Assembly (NCBI GenBank): GCA_900767075.1 | Contig: CAAFXX010000179.1 | Location: forward strand, 1-9,275 | Source of the DNA: Bacteroidales bacterium | GTDB lineage: Bacteria; Bacteroidota; Bacteroidia; Bacteroidales; Muribaculaceae | DNA length: 9,275 nucleotides | Direction: 5' to 3' | In this document: piece by piece, positions 7,222 through 9,275 of the stretch | Numbering within the stretch: the first letter of the stretch is position 1 | Layout: each line of letters opens with the position of its first letter | Translations under genes and position numbers: made by a program | Notes under the pieces: generated by a model | What the model was told of the DNA's origin: nothing | Seen by the model: only the letters and a program-made list of their open reading frames with translations | The model's database searches: none

Positions 7222-7857
7222 ATGAATTTCGACCTGGATTCATATATAGAGAGCCATATCGACCCCGAGCCTGAGAACCTTCGCGAGCTCGACCGGCAGA
7301 CCAACATCCGTCTTCTCAACGGCAGGATGTGTTCCGGTCCGCTGCAGGGCCGTGTGCTGAAGATGCTCACGGCAATGATTCAGCCGAAGCGCGTCTTGGA
7401 GCTTGGTACTTTTTCGGGATATTCGGCGCTGTGCATGGCGGAAGCCCTCACTGACGACGCTTTGATCGACACCATAGAGATCGACGACGAACTCGAGGAT
7501 TTCATACGGCGTGCGTTGGCGGCATCTCCCCACGGCGATAAGGTAAGGCTCCATCTCGGCGACGCCTCCGAATTGGCGAAGAAATGGAAGCCCGGTGAAT
7601 TTGACATGATTTTCATCGACGCCGACAAGCGGAAATATCTCGAGTATTACGAGCTATGCCTCCCTCTTCTGCGCCCTGGAGGATTCATCCTTGCCGACAA
7701 CACCCTCTGGGGCGGTCATGTGGTCGAGGATCCGGATCCACGTTCGCCACAGACCAAGGGAATAATCGCGTTCAACGATTTTCTTGCCGGCGACACAAGG
7801 GTGGAGAAAGTGATCCTTCCCCTTCGCGACGGACTTACAATAATCCGGAAGCTGTAA
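7222..7857 (+). CDS. Class I SAM-dependent O-methyltransferase (Methyltransf_3 / COMT-like)
   Basis: This 211-residue cytosolic protein has the expected length for the small cation-dependent O-methyltransferase family. SAM motif I is VLELGTFSGYSALCMAEAL (residues 58-76), and an acidic residue after strand 2 lies in TIEIDDE. The metal- and substrate-side residues FIDADKRKY (Asp133, Asp135) and LADNTLWGG (Asp159, Asn160) are all present. Relatives include plant caffeoyl-CoA and animal catechol methyltransferases. Bacterial YrrM/TrmR is a homologue that methylates the hydroxyuridine-derived wobble base of tRNA, which is a plausible but unproven role here. It begins 33 nt after aroQ with no obvious promoter, so it is probably co-transcribed. 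Confidence 0.9.
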   Translation: MNFDLDSYIESHIDPEPENLRELDRQTNIRLLNGRMCSGPLQGRVLKMLTAMIQPKRVLELGTFSGYSALCMAEALTDDALIDTIEIDDELEDFIRRALAASPHGDKVRLHLGDASELAKKWKPGEFDMIFIDADKRKYLEYYELCLPLLRPGGFILADNTLWGGHVVEDPDPRSPQTKGIIAFNDFLAGDTRVEKVILPLRDGLTIIRKL

Positions 7858-7890
7858 AAAGCATACCAAAGGAAGATTTAAGGTAAACGA

Positions 7891-7909
7891 AACGCGATGC
7901 ATCCGCGTT
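7891..7909 (+). other. Small hairpin in the rbfA leader
   Basis: AACGCG (7891-7896) and CGCGTT (7904-7909) form a perfect 6-bp stem around the loop ATGCATC. It lies 33 nt before the rbfA start codon and sequesters an upstream in-frame ATG (7897). There is no T tract, so it is not a terminator. A role in rbfA translation is speculative. Confidence 0.3.
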
Positions 7910-7941
7910 CTATCATAGAGACCCGAAATTTTTACATTATT

Positions 7942-8301
7942 ATGGAAGGAAAACGTCAAGCAAAGATAGCCCGGCTCATTCAGAAGGAGCTGAGCGAGAT
8001 ATTCCGCCGTCAGACAGCGGCAATGGGCAACGTGCTCGTATCGGTAAGCGCCGTGCGCGTATCGCCCGACCTCAGTATCGCCAAGGCATACCTGAGCATC
8101 TTCCCTCCTGAAAAGGCACAGGAGATACTCAACAATATCCGCCAGCAGTCCAAGACCGTGCGCTACGAGCTCGCCCAGGCGGTGAAGCAGACCCTGCGCA
8201 AATGCCCCGACCTGCAGTTCCACCTCGACGACTCGCTCGATTATATCGACAACATCGACCGTCTTCTTTCGTCCGACAAGCATCTGCACGACGAAGATTG
8301 A
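7942..8301 (+). CDS. rbfA: 30S ribosome-binding factor A
   Basis: RbfA binds the immature 30S subunit and helps finish 16S rRNA 5'-end processing; in E. coli it is needed at low temperature. The protein has 119 residues, typical for the family, and fits the single type II KH fold. MEGKRQAKIARLIQKELSEIF is the first helix; VSVSAVRVSPDLSIAKAYLSIFP is the strand pair with the usual VRVSPDL.A.VYVS-like motif. The helix ending RYELAQAVKQTLRKCPDLQFHLDDS is the standard C-terminal signature. I chose ATG 7942 because the homologous region begins there; the in-frame ATG at 7897 would add 15 unmatched residues and lies in a hairpin loop. It follows the methyltransferase by 84 nt. Confidence 0.92.
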   Translation: MEGKRQAKIARLIQKELSEIFRRQTAAMGNVLVSVSAVRVSPDLSIAKAYLSIFPPEKAQEILNNIRQQSKTVRYELAQAVKQTLRKCPDLQFHLDDSLDYIDNIDRLLSSDKHLHDED

Positions 8302-8344
8302 TCCGCCGAAAAGCGGACGGACAGGCGGCCAGTCTGTCCGTCCG
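8302..8344 (+). promoter_or_regulatory. Strong hairpin between rbfA and the permease, no T tract
   Basis: CGGACGGACAG (8314-8324) pairs perfectly over 11 bp with CTGTCCGTCCG (8334-8344) around a 9-nt loop. A smaller alternative, TCCGC (8302-8306) with GCGGA (8313-8317), overlaps its 5' arm, so the two are mutually exclusive. The absence of a following T run argues against an intrinsic terminator. It may stabilise or segment the mRNA or set relative expression of the permease. Confidence 0.45.
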
Positions 8345-8363
8345 GCAACACAGTGTAAAAGAC

Positions 8364-9275
8364 ATGTCAAATCTATCTGCCGCCATTGCGTGGCGGTATC
8401 TCATAGCGAAGAAAACGCATAGTGCCGTGTCGGCGATCACTGCCGTGTCGGCATGTGGCATCGCCGTGGCTACGGCGGCGATAATCTGCGTCCTTTCGGT
8501 ATTCAACGGCTTCAAGTCGGTGATTGCCGGACGCCTCGACACGCTCTCGCCCGACGTAATGGTCACGCCTGCCGAGGGAAAAGTGTTCGCTTCAGCCGAC
8601 TCTATCGCAGAAGTCCTGACATCCTGGAAGGAGATTGAAATCGCGATGCCCTCCGTGCTCGACAACGCCCTGGCGATCTACAACGGTCACGAGAGCCCCG
8701 TCTCGCTCAAGGGAGTCGATTTCAGCCGGTACGCGCGCCTGACTGCCGTGAAGCAGCTTATGGGCACAAATTCCCGGTATCCGGAGACCCGTGCCACCGA
8801 TTTATTCGCCGCGTCGCCCGCCATACTTTCTATCGGGGCGGCGGCGCGCCTCGGAGCCGCCGAGGGAGACGGTATCCTCATCTTCGCGCCGCGCCGCGAG
8901 GGTCGCGTGAACATAGCCAATCCCGCGGCATCGTTCCTGACCGATTCGGTCACCGCCACCGGCATTTATCAGTCAAACCAGCAGGAATACGACGATAACC
9001 GCATTATTGTCGACATCAACATAGCCCGCGACCTGCTGCAATACGACGATGAGGCATCAGCCATAGAAATCCTTGCCGCAAAAGGGACGGACCCGGTGGC
9101 ACTCGCCTCGAAGGTAGAGGCGGCGCTTGGTCCGCGTTTCATCGCCAAAGACCGTCTTCGCCAGCAGGCTATGAATTTCCGCATGATCTCCATCGAGAAA
9201 TGGGTGTCGTTCCTTCTGTTGTTCTTCATTCTGGTCATAGCGTCGTTCAATATCATCTCCTCGCTCTCGATGCTC
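8364..9275 (+). CDS. LolC/LolE-like FtsX-family ABC transporter permease (3' partial)
   Basis: The frame is open from ATG 8364 to the window edge (304 codons seen; relatives are about 400 residues). MSNLSAAIAWRYLIAKK is the short cytoplasmic N-terminus. The first transmembrane helix is at about residues 22-48 (ITAVSACGIAVATAAIICVL), followed by FNGFKSVIAGRL, typical of lipoprotein-releasing permeases. Residues about 50-265 form the periplasmic MacB-like domain. The second helix starts near 280 and ends in FNIISSLSML, a hallmark of LolC/LolE. The protein would act in the inner membrane with a LolD-type ATPase to extract outer-membrane lipoproteins; the ATPase is not in the window. The start lies 62 nt after rbfA, behind a hairpin. 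LolC versus LolE cannot be decided from this part. Confidence 0.88.
   Translation, partial: MSNLSAAIAWRYLIAKKTHSAVSAITAVSACGIAVATAAIICVLSVFNGFKSVIAGRLDTLSPDVMVTPAEGKVFASADSIAEVLTSWKEIEIAMPSVLDNALAIYNGHESPVSLKGVDFSRYARLTAVKQLMGTNSRYPETRATDLFAASPAILSIGAAARLGAAEGDGILIFAPRREGRVNIANPAASFLTDSVTATGIYQSNQQEYDDNRIIVDINIARDLLQYDDEASAIEILAAKGTDPVALASKVEAALGPRFIAKDRLRQQAMNFRMISIEKWVSFLLLFFILVIASFNIISSLSML

Noticed and set aside
7654..8370. Long minus-strand open frame (238 codons) across the methyltransferase end and rbfA
   Set aside because: It lies opposite two well-recognised genes, its translation shows no family motif, and it is what a GC-rich antisense frame gives by chance.
8129..8665. Minus-strand open frame (178 codons) across rbfA and the permease start
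   Set aside because: It is antisense to two supported genes, and its low-complexity Ala/Arg/Ser translation is typical of a shadow frame.
1..9275. CRISPR arrays, insertion sequences, phage or toxin-antitoxin genes
   Set aside because: No repeated spacer-like units, terminal inverted repeats, transposase motifs or small paired genes were found by eye. The tRNA 3' end shows no duplicated attachment site within the window.

Overview
The window looks like the chromosome of a gut-type Bacteroidales bacterium, perhaps close to Muribaculaceae. Three things point there. The only clear promoter has the Bacteroidetes form (TTG, 20 bp, TAACTTTG). Three consecutive exported proteins end in similar type IX secretion (T9SS)-like C-terminal sorting domains. 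Start codons lack good Shine-Dalgarno sequences. All supported genes are on the + strand. The family placement is inference; the phylum-level placement is firmer.

Positions 1-6384 hold a tightly packed set of three genes for large exported proteins. The first is the 3' part of a fibronectin-type-III (Fn3) adhesin-like protein whose beginning lies outside the window. The second is a multi-domain protein with an Omp28-like thioredoxin-fold region carrying a CSQC motif. The third is a subtilisin-family (S8) serine protease with a complete catalytic set. The first junction has the stop codon 4 nt before (or 11 nt inside) the next gene, and the second is an ATGA overlap, so the three are probably one translationally coupled operon. 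A beta-sandwich module appears twice inside split Fn3 domains of the first protein and again at the N-terminus of the second. This tract is the least ordinary part of the window.

Positions 6385-6756 hold a weak candidate terminator, an A/T-rich tract with T-runs at about helical spacing, a strong promoter, a tRNA-Asp(GUC) gene and a good intrinsic terminator.

Positions 6757-9275 are housekeeping: aroQ (shikimate pathway), a class I O-methyltransferase, rbfA (30S maturation) and the start of a LolC/LolE-type FtsX-family permease that runs off the right edge. Two hairpins lie in the gaps around rbfA. No CRISPR array, insertion sequence, phage gene or origin was seen.
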